Assembly: GCF_032854445.1 (NCBI RefSeq)
Contig: NC_088303.1
Location: forward strand, 34,267,265 to 34,331,264
Length of the DNA stretch: 64,000 nucleotides
Direction: 5' to 3'
From: Liolophura sinensis
Taxonomy: Eukaryota; Mollusca; Polyplacophora; Chitonida; Chitonidae
Shown here: in pieces, positions 47,668-59,200 of the stretch
Position numbering within the stretch: position 1 is the stretch's first letter
Layout: each line of letters begins with the position of its first letter
Notes under the pieces: generated by a model
Told to the model about the DNA's origin: nothing
Databases searched by the model: none
Seen by the model: the letters and a program-made list of their open reading frames with translations, nothing else
Position numbers and translations under genes: made by a program

Positions 47668-47774
47668 CAAGTTGACGGGGTTGTTTCTCTGACAGAAAAT
47701 AGCCCGTCGTAGCGACCGGCGAAGAGCGACGGGGATTTACGGGGGTTTTAAAGGACTAGAGCCGGCCCAGGAAG

Positions 47775-47864
47775 ATGGCTTACTGTACGGGCTGCCTTAG
47801 GACTTTATTTATTTATGTGCTAATTGTCTATAGTCTTGGAATTACTGTCTCTCAGCAGTTGCAC
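47775..47864 (+). CDS. First coding exon of a secreted or membrane protein (signal peptide)
   Basis: ATG at 47775 sits in a strong context (GGAAGATGG: A at -3, G at +4). It opens a 30-codon stretch that runs into CAC|GTAAGT, a perfect splice donor at 47865, in phase 0. The peptide begins MAYCTGCLRTLFIYVLIVYS and continues LGITVSQQLH. It has a short polar N-terminus, one Arg, a hydrophobic core of about 14 residues, and a likely signal peptidase site around Val-Ser-Gln. It should therefore enter the secretory pathway as a secreted protein or type I membrane receptor. The CpG-rich surroundings support a transcription start upstream. No later exon is recognisable before 64000, so the mature protein, its family and its function are unknown. 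A chance open frame is the alternative, but start context, signal peptide and donor all coinciding makes that less likely. Confidence 0.65.
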
Positions 47865-48582
47865 GTAAGTATTCATTCATTTTGCTGTTCAGATCTTCCT
47901 TAAATATTTTGATATGTGGATACGTTTGAAGTGAGTTTGTAGGTAAGACGCCTTAGCGTCAAGTGTGGTCCCGGTGTGTCGGCTGCAGCTCGTTTACCTC
48001 TACCCGTGCCTTCTTCGCCCTTCAGCCCCAAGGCAAACTGTTTTCGTAGCCGGCTCCCCGTCAACAGAAGGCCCAAGTGTAATTTGCAGAGGTCTTTTCA
48101 TGGCAGTCTGTGTAATCAACTTTATTCCTAAGAGTTTGGAGAGCTCAACAGCCCACAGTGAAAGGAACGTATTTAAGCGACTGGTGAAAAATGACTTCTC
48201 TGTCGCTTTTCGCACGTGAAATTCGACAGTTGTGTTGATGTTTGACTTTGAATTTGACGTACACGATCGACCGCAACTCGACACTGTAACCACTCAGTGT
48301 AGTGTTTCCCTTTTAGTTGTCATGCGATACCCTCATAGTGTGTGCCTATCGTCTGCAATAGCTAGTTTCAAGTGCCTGGAGTATTTAGCAGTTTAACTCT
48401 TAAGCGATGTGCAGTCCTATGGCTTGATAAGGACAGGTATATCAGTCAGCTGTCAAATTTTCAGCTGCTGAACTGAAGAAGAGACGACTAGCATCTTTGT
48501 GTTAGTATAATACAGTATTAAAATAGATTGAAATATACATCATGTTGTTAACACAATAAGAAATTAAAGATGTTCAGCCTTT

Positions 48583-48655
48583 TTCTCATCACTGTATGGC
48601 TGAAATATTGTCAGTGTGGCCTTAAACACCAAAATTCTATTCAATCATTGATTCC
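48583..48655 (+). mobile_element. SINE tail remnant
   Basis: CACTGTATGGCTGAAATATT, GTCAGTGTGGCCTTAAACAC and CAAAATTCTATTCAATCATT correspond to the shared SINE tail domain (TATAAGTGAAATATTCTTGAGTACGGCGTAAAACACCAATC). It represents another subfamily, with GTCAGTGTGG in place of CTTGAGTACGG. Confidence 0.55.
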
Positions 48656-49558
48656 TTTCCACAGGGGTTGACATTTCTGTTTGATGTGGGTAGGCTGTGT
48701 GTATGTTACAATCTCTCCCTGGATTATAGATTTACAAGTAGTTAATACATTCACCATGTAAGTTGTGTCAGACCATATTTAGTCACAGTTGACCTGTTGC
48801 GATTAGACACTTGACTCGTGTAACACTCTTAATCTTTCAAGTAAGTAATATGATATTCATCCACAGATTTATTCATATAGTCCCGGAGGCTGTTGCATAA
48901 AAAAGTTGCATAACATGTGAAAGGTAATAATTACTCTTCAGCAAAGAAACATGTTAACAAGAGAAAAAATGATTAATTTCTGGGCAGTTTTAATTAAGGT
49001 ATCTGTCAGATCTGCATGTATCTTCATAAGGACGTTTTTGCCAGGGGCGAATTTATAAATCTGGTAAATGTATATAATACATGTACCTACAAATACATGC
49101 TCTGGCACATGAATGTGTATTGTACCTAAGCTTGACTTGGTTGTACAGAATGGCAATTGTATACTACATGTATTTACATTGTACATTTTCTTGAGCAAAT
49201 GTGGTTTGCTGTAATCGTGAACGGTTATATCGGTCAATCATGGAGGTGCTATTGTGCGAATTAATAAGAAGAATTCCAGTGAATTTAGCATACTAATTAA
49301 ATATATTTATACAGCTTTATTAATTCTATAAATTAGCCTCTATAACCTATAATCATGTGGAGCTATTTAGTCATTGCATGTTATTTGTGACTCTGGACAC
49401 ACTGTGAATTAATGCATGCCCCTCCTGTCATTATCATATAGTACAGCAGAGCGATTCACCAGGAGTTAAAAGTCAACTACCTTAAGTTTTACTATTGTTT
49501 GATTGTGATGGTTAGTTACATGCAACGGTATGCTGTATAGTATCTATAAGGTGTCACA

Positions 49559-49692
49559 TCTGGTGTCTTCAGCATGATATTTCAGTGGCAGCAGCTCTGT
49601 GGCGACATGGACTCCACATGAAGACACAGTTTGTAGGCAGACACACCTAATGACTTTTTTTGTCATCATATCACTGAAAAATTCTTAAGTGA
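49559..49692 (+). mobile_element. Type B SINE, 3' part, near-duplicate of 50522-50653
   Basis: A 132-bp segment (TCTGGTGTCTTCAGCATGAT, TTGGCGACATGG-type middle, GAAGACACAGTTTGTAGGCA, GTCATCATATCACTGAAAAA and TTCTTAAGT) is identical to 50522-50653 except for one base (CTCTGTGG here, CTCTTTGG there). The 5' part of the family is absent here. Confidence 0.85.
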
Positions 49693-50059
49693 ACTAATGA
49701 ACTAAAGTTTACTTCATGACTATCGTACATGGATACTATTGTAATGTAATAATTCGATGTACATGTAAGTGTGGATCTATTTTACAGTAATATTAATTTC
49801 TTTAATTGTTGAAGGTAACTCCATCAATTTACAATGAAACTTATTGTTCTAGGCCAAGGTCAACACACACAAAACAGACACTGAACAATGTGGCAGACCC
49901 TGAATCTATACATGTTACTGCTGTTACTCATTTGCAAAATGCAGTTTCAAGAGTCATAGAGAGAAGACTCCACACGTCAGAAAATACCCATTGACAGATT
50001 TTCACAAAATTATTGAAAAAGCAGGAGTTATTGGCTCTGAATTAGGAGTTGTTCTGTTT

Positions 50060-50352
50060 GCTCAAACCCAGGTTGGGTCATACCAAAGACTCAAAAAATG
50101 GTACTTGCTGCTGCCTCACTTGGCGCTCAGCATTGAGAGGTTAAAGCAAGGAAACATGGTCTGGTGTCAGTACAATGTGACTGGGTGGGGTGTCATGTTT
50201 AGTGTCAGGCATGATATTTGAGTGGCTGCAGGACTTTGAGAGTATGGATTCCCCGTGCCACAAGAAGACAGAATATATGTACATACAACTGATGGTTCCT
50301 CATTGTCACATGACTGAAAAATTGTTAAGAAAGATGTTAAACCCCAAACATA
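50060..50352 (+). mobile_element. Type B SINE, diverged, near full length
   Basis: CAAACCCAGGTTGGGTCATA, TGGTACTTGCTGCTGCCTCA, CTTGGCGCTCAGCATTGAGA, TAAAGCAAGGAAACATGGTC, AATGTGACTGGGTGGGGTGT, CACATGACTGAAAAATTGTT and GATGTTAAACCCCAAACATA. The order matches the full element at 12242. CpG positions have mostly decayed to TpG or CpA, in line with its intronic, CpG-poor setting. Confidence 0.8.
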
Positions 50353-50357
50353 TATAC

Positions 50358-50685
50358 ATTGGGCGGTGGGACCTGGGATCAAACACAGGTTGGGTCATAC
50401 CAAAGTCGTTAAAATGATACTTTAAGCTGCCTTGCTTGGAGCTGAGCTCTGAGAGGATAAAGCAAAGAAAGAGGACTGGTTGGCCTGGTGTCAGAATAAT
50501 GTGACTAGGTGAGGTGTCATGTCTGGTGTCTTCAGCATGATATTTCAGTGGCAGCAGCTCTTTGGCGACATGGACTCCACATGAAGACACAGTTTGTAGG
50601 CAGACACACCTAATGACTTTTTTTGTCATCATATCACTGAAAAATTCTTAAGTATGCTGTAAAAACCCAGACATACATACATATA
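50358..50685 (+). mobile_element. Type B SINE, near full length
   Basis: GGCGGTGGGACCTGGGATCA (box B-like GGGATCAAACACAGG), GGTTGGGTCATACCAAAGTC, AGCTGCCTTGCTTGGAGCTG, AGAATAATGTGACTAGGTGA, then the 132-bp block shared with 49559-49690, and GTATGCTGTAAAAACCCAGA. It lies head to tail with the copy ending at 50352. Confidence 0.8.
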
Positions 50686-51310
50686 TATATTGTACGGTGG
50701 TCTAAGGGTTAGAAGCCAGTGTCTTTCAGTTGCTGTTACATACACACAGTATGTTGGTTGCTGGACAGGGGCTTTGTGGATCCCCCTCTCTCTGCTTGTG
50801 TGGTCTTGGTGACCATACTGGTGTGGTCATTTGGGCAGTCTTTCTCAGTGAGTGGCTTATGGAGATTTCAGATCTCATTTTCAGAGATACAAAATGCGTG
50901 ATAGTCAAACAGGTGTGTTACATTTTGAAACATTTTCTGTTTGTTAAGGCTCAAATTAGAGAGGACTCTTAAACATTTGCCCCCAAAAGTGATTCTTATG
51001 TGAAAAGTCATACAGTTTTACTTTTGGTACTGAGACTGAGTCATTGTTTCTTCCAAACAAACCAAAGAACTCCTTTCTAAGATCGATAGAGCACTCAAAG
51101 TCAGGCAAAATGAGTTCATGTAAATGTATAATGTACAGTAAGCAGTTTTGGTATTTTTTGCTTGGCATGAAGGATGTATTACTGGTTGGTCCATTGCTAA
51201 TATACCATGGGGACATCTTGTTTCTGATGTCATTAGAGTGATGTTCCAGTGAGGCAGCATTATGAAGTTGTTGGAGGTGCTGTCCTTATGTGGAAAATAT
51301 GTTGTTACAC

Positions 51311-51381
51311 GTCCCAAGCAAACCAACCAGTCAGCAGCTGGATTAACGTCCCAAGCAAACCAACCAGTCAGCAGCTAGATT
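51311..51381. repeat. 37-bp tandem duplication
   Basis: GTCCCAAGCAAACCAACCAG followed by TCAGCAGCTGGATTAAC at 51311-51347 is repeated at 51348-51381 with one base change (CTGGATT to CTAGATT) and a truncated end. Confidence 0.9.
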
Positions 51382-52324
51382 GTCTTAAGAGATACATACT
51401 CTTTGACTGCAGGACATGTACATGTATACATTGCAGTGGATAGCTTGAGATGTCCTGGAAGGTAGAATGTCTATGAAGTTTAGATGTCATTTATACTGTC
51501 TACTGATACCCTTGTTTACAAACACACAGCAGTGATGTGCTCACAAACTGTGAAATGAGTGATATAGGAGATGGCATTTGATATATTTGGTTGATAAGAC
51601 TACACTCTTAGGTTTAAAGAGTTCCCCAACAGACCTGTATGGTCAAGTAACTGAAACATTTTGTTATCTACCTGTACATTTACCTGGAAACTGGTCATGC
51701 AAATAATGAATTCTAACCATAAAGATATGTGTATCTTTGCCTTGTCTTGGCAGCACAATTGTAGTTGAGTTCAAAAAGAGTTCATGTTACATGTGCATAG
51801 GACGGTGAGGCTGTGGGAGATAATCTAAAACTGTGATGAAAGGTGTATGGAAATTGTCATTCCTTGGGTTCATTTTGAAGCATATGAACACTACAGTAAC
51901 AACTATGCCTGAAATTGAATCAAAAATATTTGAGCACTGTCACAAACAAGATAATTGCTATGACAAATTTCATGTTATGGAAAATTGTGGGAGCAGCCAT
52001 TGTCTTTACAGTGGGTTTGTGTATTGCCAACGGACTTGGGCCTTTTAATGCTTCAGGTAAATCAAATGGGCTAGGCCCAAATACTTGAAACAGGAAACGG
52101 CTATCTGCCTGTGGTCTGAAAGATTGAAAACTGAGGCAATAATTGACTAATAGGCTGGTCAAAATTAAGACACTACAAGGAGATGCCTTTGCATCCTGGT
52201 ATGGCATAGACCACAGGGAATAATAATGACAATAACACTGTAAAAGTGAAATCACTTTTCAGATTTTGATTAAACTGCATGTAGTATAGGCTTCTGTAAT
52301 TTATATTTGTAGTGGTTTGCATCG

Positions 52325-52385
52325 TTCCTATCGTCATAATATGACTGAAAAATTGTCAAGTACAACGTTAAAACACCCTAGCATA
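52325..52385 (+). mobile_element. Type B SINE tail remnant
   Basis: TCCTATCGTCATAATATGAC, TGAAAAATTGTCAAGTACAA and CGTTAAAACACCCTAGCATA form the 3' end of the type B family. Upstream sequence is not recognisable as the family body. Confidence 0.75.
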
Positions 52386-53734
52386 CATATACATATACAC
52401 ACTGTGCCTATACTCTTGTGGATTAATTTCCTTGAAGTTTCTTAAAATCTGTTTATTTTGATTGGGTTACCCTGTTTACCCTGTGATGACCAGCCTTATG
52501 AGCAGAGGAAACTAGGCAAGAAAACCATGCACTGGCCTTTGCCAGATGCATCACATACAGTGCATGTAATTGTAACTGCTCACTTAAAGCTGCAGACAAT
52601 GAGCAAAAAACTGCTGTTTATTTTATGGCTTTGTTTTGTAAAGTGTATGTTATTCAGTTTATCATTGTTGTGCAATGTACATAGATGTACAATGTGCATG
52701 TAAAGTTAAAACATGAAATTAAGTTACAGTACATTGCAGAAGTACATGGATGACACAGGTATCTTCACTGGGTTTGATATTTTAGTGTATGACAATAGAC
52801 AATGACAACTGGTGTGGATCTGTACATCTCGCCAGTGTGGTCATGCAGGATTGACCAGTTTCCATGTCTACATTGATAATTAGTACTGTCTTAGCTGTCA
52901 CTCTGATGAGGCTTAGTGTTCTGAAAGACATCAGTTAACATCTAGGTGACTAGTACTGGCTGGAGGCTGTGTAAGAGTGCAACGGTCACAGGTTCATATA
53001 TACTAGCTGTGTAGTTACTACTACATTGTACTTAGTAGTATGGTTACTTTAGTATAGGGCTAGAAATTGGATGTAGATACTTTGTGCTAATTCACTGATT
53101 CTATAGAACAATAGTAAACTAACCTGACCCTGCTGTACTGATGTTATTAACATCTGCTCATGAAACGTTGAATCTGCACATAGTAGACCTATTCATGTAG
53201 GTAACTTAACACCCCTGTACTAAGTGACCCAGACATCTTGAAGTCTCAGAAACATCAAGTTTGCTCTGATAGTTATGGCACTCAGTTACTGCTAGTCTAA
53301 CTTTATGTGATTGTGTAAATGTATACCTTTCAGAGGATACACAGATGTACATGTATGTACTTGTAGTAACTGCAGACATAAATGTACATAACAAGATAAC
53401 TTGCGCTCATTAAGGCTGAGTTAATCCATGTCTTTCTTACAACATGTGAGAGGGCTTGTTTTTTATGTTGATATATACAATAACATGCACACACAGGTAC
53501 ACATTTAGTCTAGGCCTATTGATCTTGTCATGGATTGAGTTTCAAGTGATAACTACTTTGTGAATGTTACGTTAGGCAATTTTATTTTCACAAAGTAAAC
53601 TTCCAGAGTCTTGTAAGATAATAGGTGAACCAGTAGGCTTTTATTTTTAATTGAAACCATTGCTGTTTCAGTAACATAACAATTTCAGTAGTGTAATGAA
53701 GACATTGTCGTTATAATGGAGTTGGGAGCCTCTG

Positions 53735-53975
53735 TTGCCAAGGACCAGTGACCACAGGAGCCTCCAACCAATGAGGTTGGTGTGAGTTCAAGTCCAGCTC
53801 ATGGTGGCTTCCTCTCCTGTCGTAAGTGGGAGGGTCTGTCATCAGCCTACAGATGGTCATGTATTTCCCCTGGGCTCTGCCTGGTTTCCTCCCACCATAA
53901 TGCTGGCTGCCGTCGTATATGTGAAATATTCTTGAGAGCTGCGTAAATCACCAATCAGATAGATAAATAAATAAA
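53735..53975 (+). mobile_element. Type A SINE, near full length
   Basis: GCCAAGGACCAGTGACCACA, GGTGTGAGTTCAAGTCCAGC (box B), TCATGGTGGCTTCCTCTCCT, CTGGTTTCCTCCCACCATAA, GCTGGCTGCCGTCGTATATG, GAAATATTCTTGAGAGCTGC and ACCAATCAGATAGATAAATA. Several CpGs of the family are TpG or CpA here (GGCTGC for GGCCGC). No clear target-site duplication. Confidence 0.87.
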
Positions 53976-56489
53976 CATAATGATGAGAATCATTGTAATG
54001 CATTTAGGCTGATGTTACACGTGTTTTATCATTGACCCTCTTAAATGTATCATTTATGTGTAATGTATGTGTGTAAGTTCATAAACCAAAAGTAAAAGTG
54101 GAATGTTCCATGTGTACTGTAGATGTAGTTTTATTTTGTGTACAGCTGATATGAGCTCATTTTGAATTGGGCTTTATTTATATCATGCTGCTGTTGGTGG
54201 TAGTTCTGAGCATCAATTGTCCCTGCATGTATTTCTCAAGTAATGTTGTACCACTTGATGGAATAGTCTTAAACCTTGACATTTTGACTAGTACTCTGGC
54301 ACACACATACACTGCACATACTGTAGATGCATGTATATCTGAATGGTGTGAGGAATGTTGTTCTGAGGTGAAATCACATTAGCAGTGCAACCATCAGGTT
54401 AATGTGGGGTCGCAAAATGTTACATGGCTATTAGTGTCATGCAAAATGATTGTTGTTTCATCCGTCTGGTGTGATGACAGCCTGCTACCTCTGTTGGACT
54501 TTATGCAGTTATTGCAATTTATTTATTTTTTTGACCTATTCATGAAGGGAGCTCATTAGGTAGAATACCTCTTGATAACATAAACCAGCACATTTTCACA
54601 TAAGTGAAATATTAGTGACCATACTGCAAAAGAGCTATGAAACAAATGATGTTCATTTGTTACTTGCTGTTTAGTAGGTGTTCAGTTTTGGAAATGACAT
54701 TAAATGCCTAAAATGAAGGTGAACACTGCTGCCTATCAGTGCAACAAACCAGACCAAAGTAGACATAAGTACATGTATCCACATGTACATGTATCTTCTG
54801 GTAAAAAAAAAAATGAACATGAATATTGGAAACCAAGTCATATGTTTTGTTATAAAATCTGTCATAAGTTAACAGAGATTGTGGAAGGTGTCTTCAAGGA
54901 ATTCATGTTTTTGTTTCCATCATGCCTATTATTATAAGAACAAGATACCAGTAGCTAACTTTATGTATGTACTGGTATCTCAAAGTAGTACCAAAAGATG
55001 GGTAAAATTCCAAGTGATCTTATTAAATAATGATCAGACAATAAAAGAGAGTTTTAATTTAAGTTAATACATTGAGAGGATTTCTTTTGATTTACTTAAC
55101 AGTTCATTCATATTGTGAATATGGATTTTTTTTCTTGATTGATCTCACCTAGAAGTACATTCTTGGAATACAGTCTGAAACAAAAGGGGTATCTGATCCA
55201 AGGGTCTTGTAAACCGTGCATGTATGTTGTGTAAGTGAGATATGGAATGATGCAGTATCACCTTGGAGGGAGAAGTTGTGTATGAATTTGCACTTGTTAC
55301 ATGTAAATGTTGTTCTGTACACATCAGTGCACACACATTACAATACCACAGGTACTGGAATCCACAAGGGTATACATGTAGTTACCATGTATTTGTGGTT
55401 ACTTGTAATGTGGACATTTTTTGTAGAGTTTAGAGCAAGCTAATTTTTTTGGATGGCATGTACTGTAGATCTTCAAAGTGGAATGCGCACAGCTTTCTTG
55501 AACCACATGTTGAGATATGATGGAATGATAATGTATTTCTCTAATAAGATGGATAAGGTTGGTATCTGAAGCTTTCCGCCTGCATCCCGCTCTCAGCATG
55601 CATGGTCCAGCATCATTTTCCCAGGTTTTCATCGTTCTGGAATTCTCATGAGCAAGCACCCTACCAGACTAGTTTTCAACACCGAACATCCTGGGTATGG
55701 TTTTAATCAAATTCTTCAACCCTTTTAGTTTGGTATTCATTTCGGCTGACATGTAGACTATGTGTGGTACAGTATGACCCTGGACAGGAGGACATTGACA
55801 TATAAATTAACTCCCCAGGGGGAGCATGACCCTGCCTTGTCCAAAGCCTTGGTCATATCATGCCCACCCAACCCAGAGACTCTTGAAAATGATTCCAATA
55901 ATTTAACTTTGCTTCTAATTACTCCTGAACTAGCAGACATTAGCAGGAGTCAGCTATTTTTGAGGCAGCTGTAAATGTTGAAGACAGCTGACATCTCTTA
56001 ATCAACCACTGGCCTTGTCTATAGTAATGTAGGCTAGAAAGCCTAGGGTTGGCAAGAAGGCTGTGTAGTGACCTGGTGAGGCCCTGTTCTGCTTGGGGAG
56101 GGCTTGCTTTAGGGGGGAACCTGCCACTGAAATGACCCTCAATCTCTTGCCCTCTGTGAGTCAGCCAGACCTAGTGGATTCTGAGAATAGTGCTGTGCAC
56201 ATGTATATTCAGACCTGCAGGGCATCACTGCTGATGGATGGATGGGAGAAAGGGAGTGGGAGGGGGTGCTTCTCCTCATAAGTCCTCAATCCAGGACTAA
56301 GTTATAGGGACATGGTGTCTGTATGTCACATGTTGGGTTATCTGGTTCATGGATCTCTAAATGGAGGATATACAGTACATGTATATATAGTTGCAATACA
56401 GCAAATGTTTTATTTGTTGCATATCATACACACATGTATATATGCAAGTGTTCTTAATGTTCTAGACACTTGTTAAGGGCACCAGAGAC

Positions 56490-56605
56490 ATATATGCTTA
56501 GGACTCACAAGATGAGGGTTCAATCCCAACCTTGTACAGGGAATTTGTGCATCAAGCGCACTGGATCCCTCATCCACCACTAACACCCCCCCCCCCCCCA
56601 TCAAT
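56490..56605 (+). mobile_element. tRNA-headed SINE, type C, copy 3
   Basis: GAGGGTTCAATCCCAACC near 56515 is a perfect box B. It is followed by GTACAGGGAATTTGTGCATC, as in the copy at 1660 (GGGCAGGGAATTTGTACATT). A run of 14 C (about 56587-56600) ends the recognisable part. Confidence 0.55.
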
Positions 56606-57385
56606 AAACTACACCAGTGTGTTTGTAATATTGAGTTTTGTTTAACAGGACGTGACGTGACCTATTCAATAAATGAACAAATGGAAATGATATGACATTG
56701 TTCAGTGGTTTACCACAGGAGTTACGATTCCATACACCCATGTTCTGTGGAAAAAGTTTAAAGTGCAACGATTAATAAGTTAGTAAATAGCAGTGAAATA
56801 CAGAAATGAATAAAATTTTCATTTCAGAGACGGTTTGATCCACCGCTTTTATTAATGATATAAGGCAGGCAGGTAGGCAGGCTTAATTAGGTTGAATGTG
56901 TACACATACTTGCATGTAGTTATGTAATTAGATGTTTACAGCTTACATAGTGGTATGTTGCATCTAGCTGTATGAATGAACTTTGCTGATAACATGATAA
57001 GGCAAGGTCAAGTGTCAACTATAAATAGTTTCTGGCCTCATGGGTGTACACCTGCAAGCTCAAGTGGAATGCTTCTTCAGTGCTGTAAAAGATCATTTAT
57101 AACTTAAGTTATCATGGAATCCATGGAAGATTAAAAAGTGAAGGACTTTGAGGAAACTATTAAATTAAATTGAAAAGTTTATAGTGCAACTTCTAATTTA
57201 AATATTTAAACACATTTGAAACTGTCTAACCTACAGTAAACATTTGCAGTCAAGTTTATTTTACATTGACCACATGCTTCTGATGTTCTATGAGGTAAAG
57301 CTGGCAAAACAGATCATAGACAACCCTCAGCCTATATACATTCATGTACATGTATATACATGTATATGTATAAACCATTTCTACA

Positions 57386-57962
57386 GGGGCTGCTTGCACA
57401 AAGAATTCATATGCCTAAGACGATTGTAAATCATTAAGATCTTGATCCTAGCCATAGCTTAAAATTGACACCCTCTTGCATGAAGGGATTGTAAGCTACA
57501 ATAGTTGTAAGTTACCATCAAAAATTACAATTGGGTTGACCCTGTTGTAAATATTTATGGCCCCAAAATTAATGTTAGGACAAATAGTTACCGTAGATAG
57601 GCTGTTAGTTAGTCCTTTTCAACTTGTTTTGCAAAACTTTGCACTGTACTTGTCTTAAAAAGATGTTACGAACATTTTTTCACGTATTGTTGTTGCTAAC
57701 TGCTGAATCATTGTGATGTAGAACTCTTTTGACTCTTTTGAAAATGAAGGTAAGAAAAGTTATTATACATTGTCCATTTACTCAGGCCACCTATATGTAT
57801 GAGTCAAATTTGGTCTACAATCGCGATTGTAACTTGAAAAAATTCCAATCGCCTTACAAATCCTTTGTACAAGGGACGTAAATTATTTTTACAATCATCT
57901 GTAAACTCAACTGTACGGTCTAGAATCAGTTGTAGCTACAATTGCTTTGTGCAAGGGGGCCC
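57386..57962. mobile_element. MITE-like element with inverted termini
   Basis: The left end GGGGCTGCTTGCACAAAGAA and the reverse complement of the right end GGGCCCCCTTGCACAAAGCA form an imperfect terminal inverted repeat. Inside are further related words: CTTGCATGAAGGGATTGTAA near 57475 and CCTTTGTACAAGGGACGTAA near 57863, plus several TTGTAA/TTACAA words. No transposase frame. Length about 577 bp. No clear target-site duplication, so the superfamily is unassigned. Confidence 0.6.
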
Positions 57963-58877
57963 AGATAAGCAGGCTTCAGAGTGCTTGGTCAGGGACCTTT
58001 GCTACACTGACACAGTTTACAGTGTATGGCAAACAAGATCGAAATCTTACATTGTACCTGTAATGGTTGGATGATCAGTGTGGGTCTGATCTGACCACAC
58101 ACCGGGCTCCCAGACCAACAGTGGTGTGAATAACTACTGCCCAGGCCAATTCTTCTTTTATCACAGTAACCCCATGTGCATGTTAATGGTATAGAGTATG
58201 TCTGTGTCTACGGTGCAAGGTGTACACATGTCTGTGACTGTAGCCCATACATGTACCAATGGTTTGAGGTTACTGCTCTTAGTGAAGTCCTACATTAACT
58301 ACTGATGGCTTGTTTTAGAAGGTTGCTGCACTTTTCCCTAAAAATGTACACCCTACTCCCTTTTATTGTAAGGCACAACATTTTCTAGTGTAGGCGATGG
58401 AGATTGCCACCCTGTACAAGTCTACATGTACCTTTGACCATTGTCCCGTTTTATTTCTAACTGGAGGTCTGCTGTTGACCAGATTGCAGCTGTCATTGGC
58501 TTCTGTTCAAGCTTACTCAAGAATCTTTCACGTAGGTGTTTAGGAGACAATACTATGGTGGCCCAGGGGTCAAAATGTTTGATATTTCGAGCTCTTCAGA
58601 GTAAGGACTCAGATTAAGCTCCAGTATGACAAAGTATGAAATGTATCACATTCTGCTTTGAACCATTGTAAAACAACATGGTAGTGAATAAGGACTTAGG
58701 TACAACAAACAGCCATGTGTGTTTCTGAAATTATAAATATTTGCACAATTCAAAGTCGTCTTCTTTATGACCTACATGTAAATTGACTTAATTTGTTGTC
58801 ATCATTTGCATTTTGAGCTGTTGCAGAGGAATGGATGACCAAACTTTTTGACTCCCTATGGTCAGGTTTATGTACAT

Positions 58878-59200
58878 ATATGTAAGCTTTGGGTTTTATG
58901 TCGCACTTGACAATTTTTCACTCATTTGATAACCAGCAGCCATTATGTGTGTGACATGTATATTACAACCAGCAGCCATTATGTGTGTCATATGTATATT
59001 CTATGTCATCTTGTGGCAGGGCGAACCCATGCCACCTAAGTGCTGCCTCCACTGAGGCGTCATGCCGAAGACACCAGGCATGACACTCCACCCAGTCACA
59101 TTATACTGACAATGTTCCAGCTGATTCTGTTTCCATGCTCTAACCTCTCGGTGCTGAGTACCAAGCAAGGCAGCAACAAGTAACATTTATAAAGTCTTTA
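58878..59200 (-). mobile_element. Type B SINE, reverse, with an internal 36-bp duplication
   Basis: The + strand reads TTTGGGTTTTATGTCGCACT, TGACAATTTTTCACTCATTT, CACTGAGGCGTCATGCCGAA, CCAGGCATGACACTCCACCC and CTCTCGGTGCTGAGTACCAA, the reversed type B order. Within it AACCAGCAGCCATTATGTGT is tandemly duplicated at 58931 and 58967. Confidence 0.8.

Larger units (their letters stand above)
47130..48400. promoter_or_regulatory. CpG-rich promoter region
   Basis: CpG is frequent here (for example GACCGGCGAAGAGCGACGGG, CCCGCGCGATTCCCTGGTAC), in contrast to the CpG-poor sequence that follows. The region surrounds the first coding exon at 47775-47864, as expected for an unmethylated start region. 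No TATA box was found at a convincing position. A short inverted repeat (CCCGTCG at 47703-47709 with CGACGGG at 47727-47733) lies in the presumed 5' untranslated region. The exact transcription start cannot be read from sequence. Confidence 0.55.
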
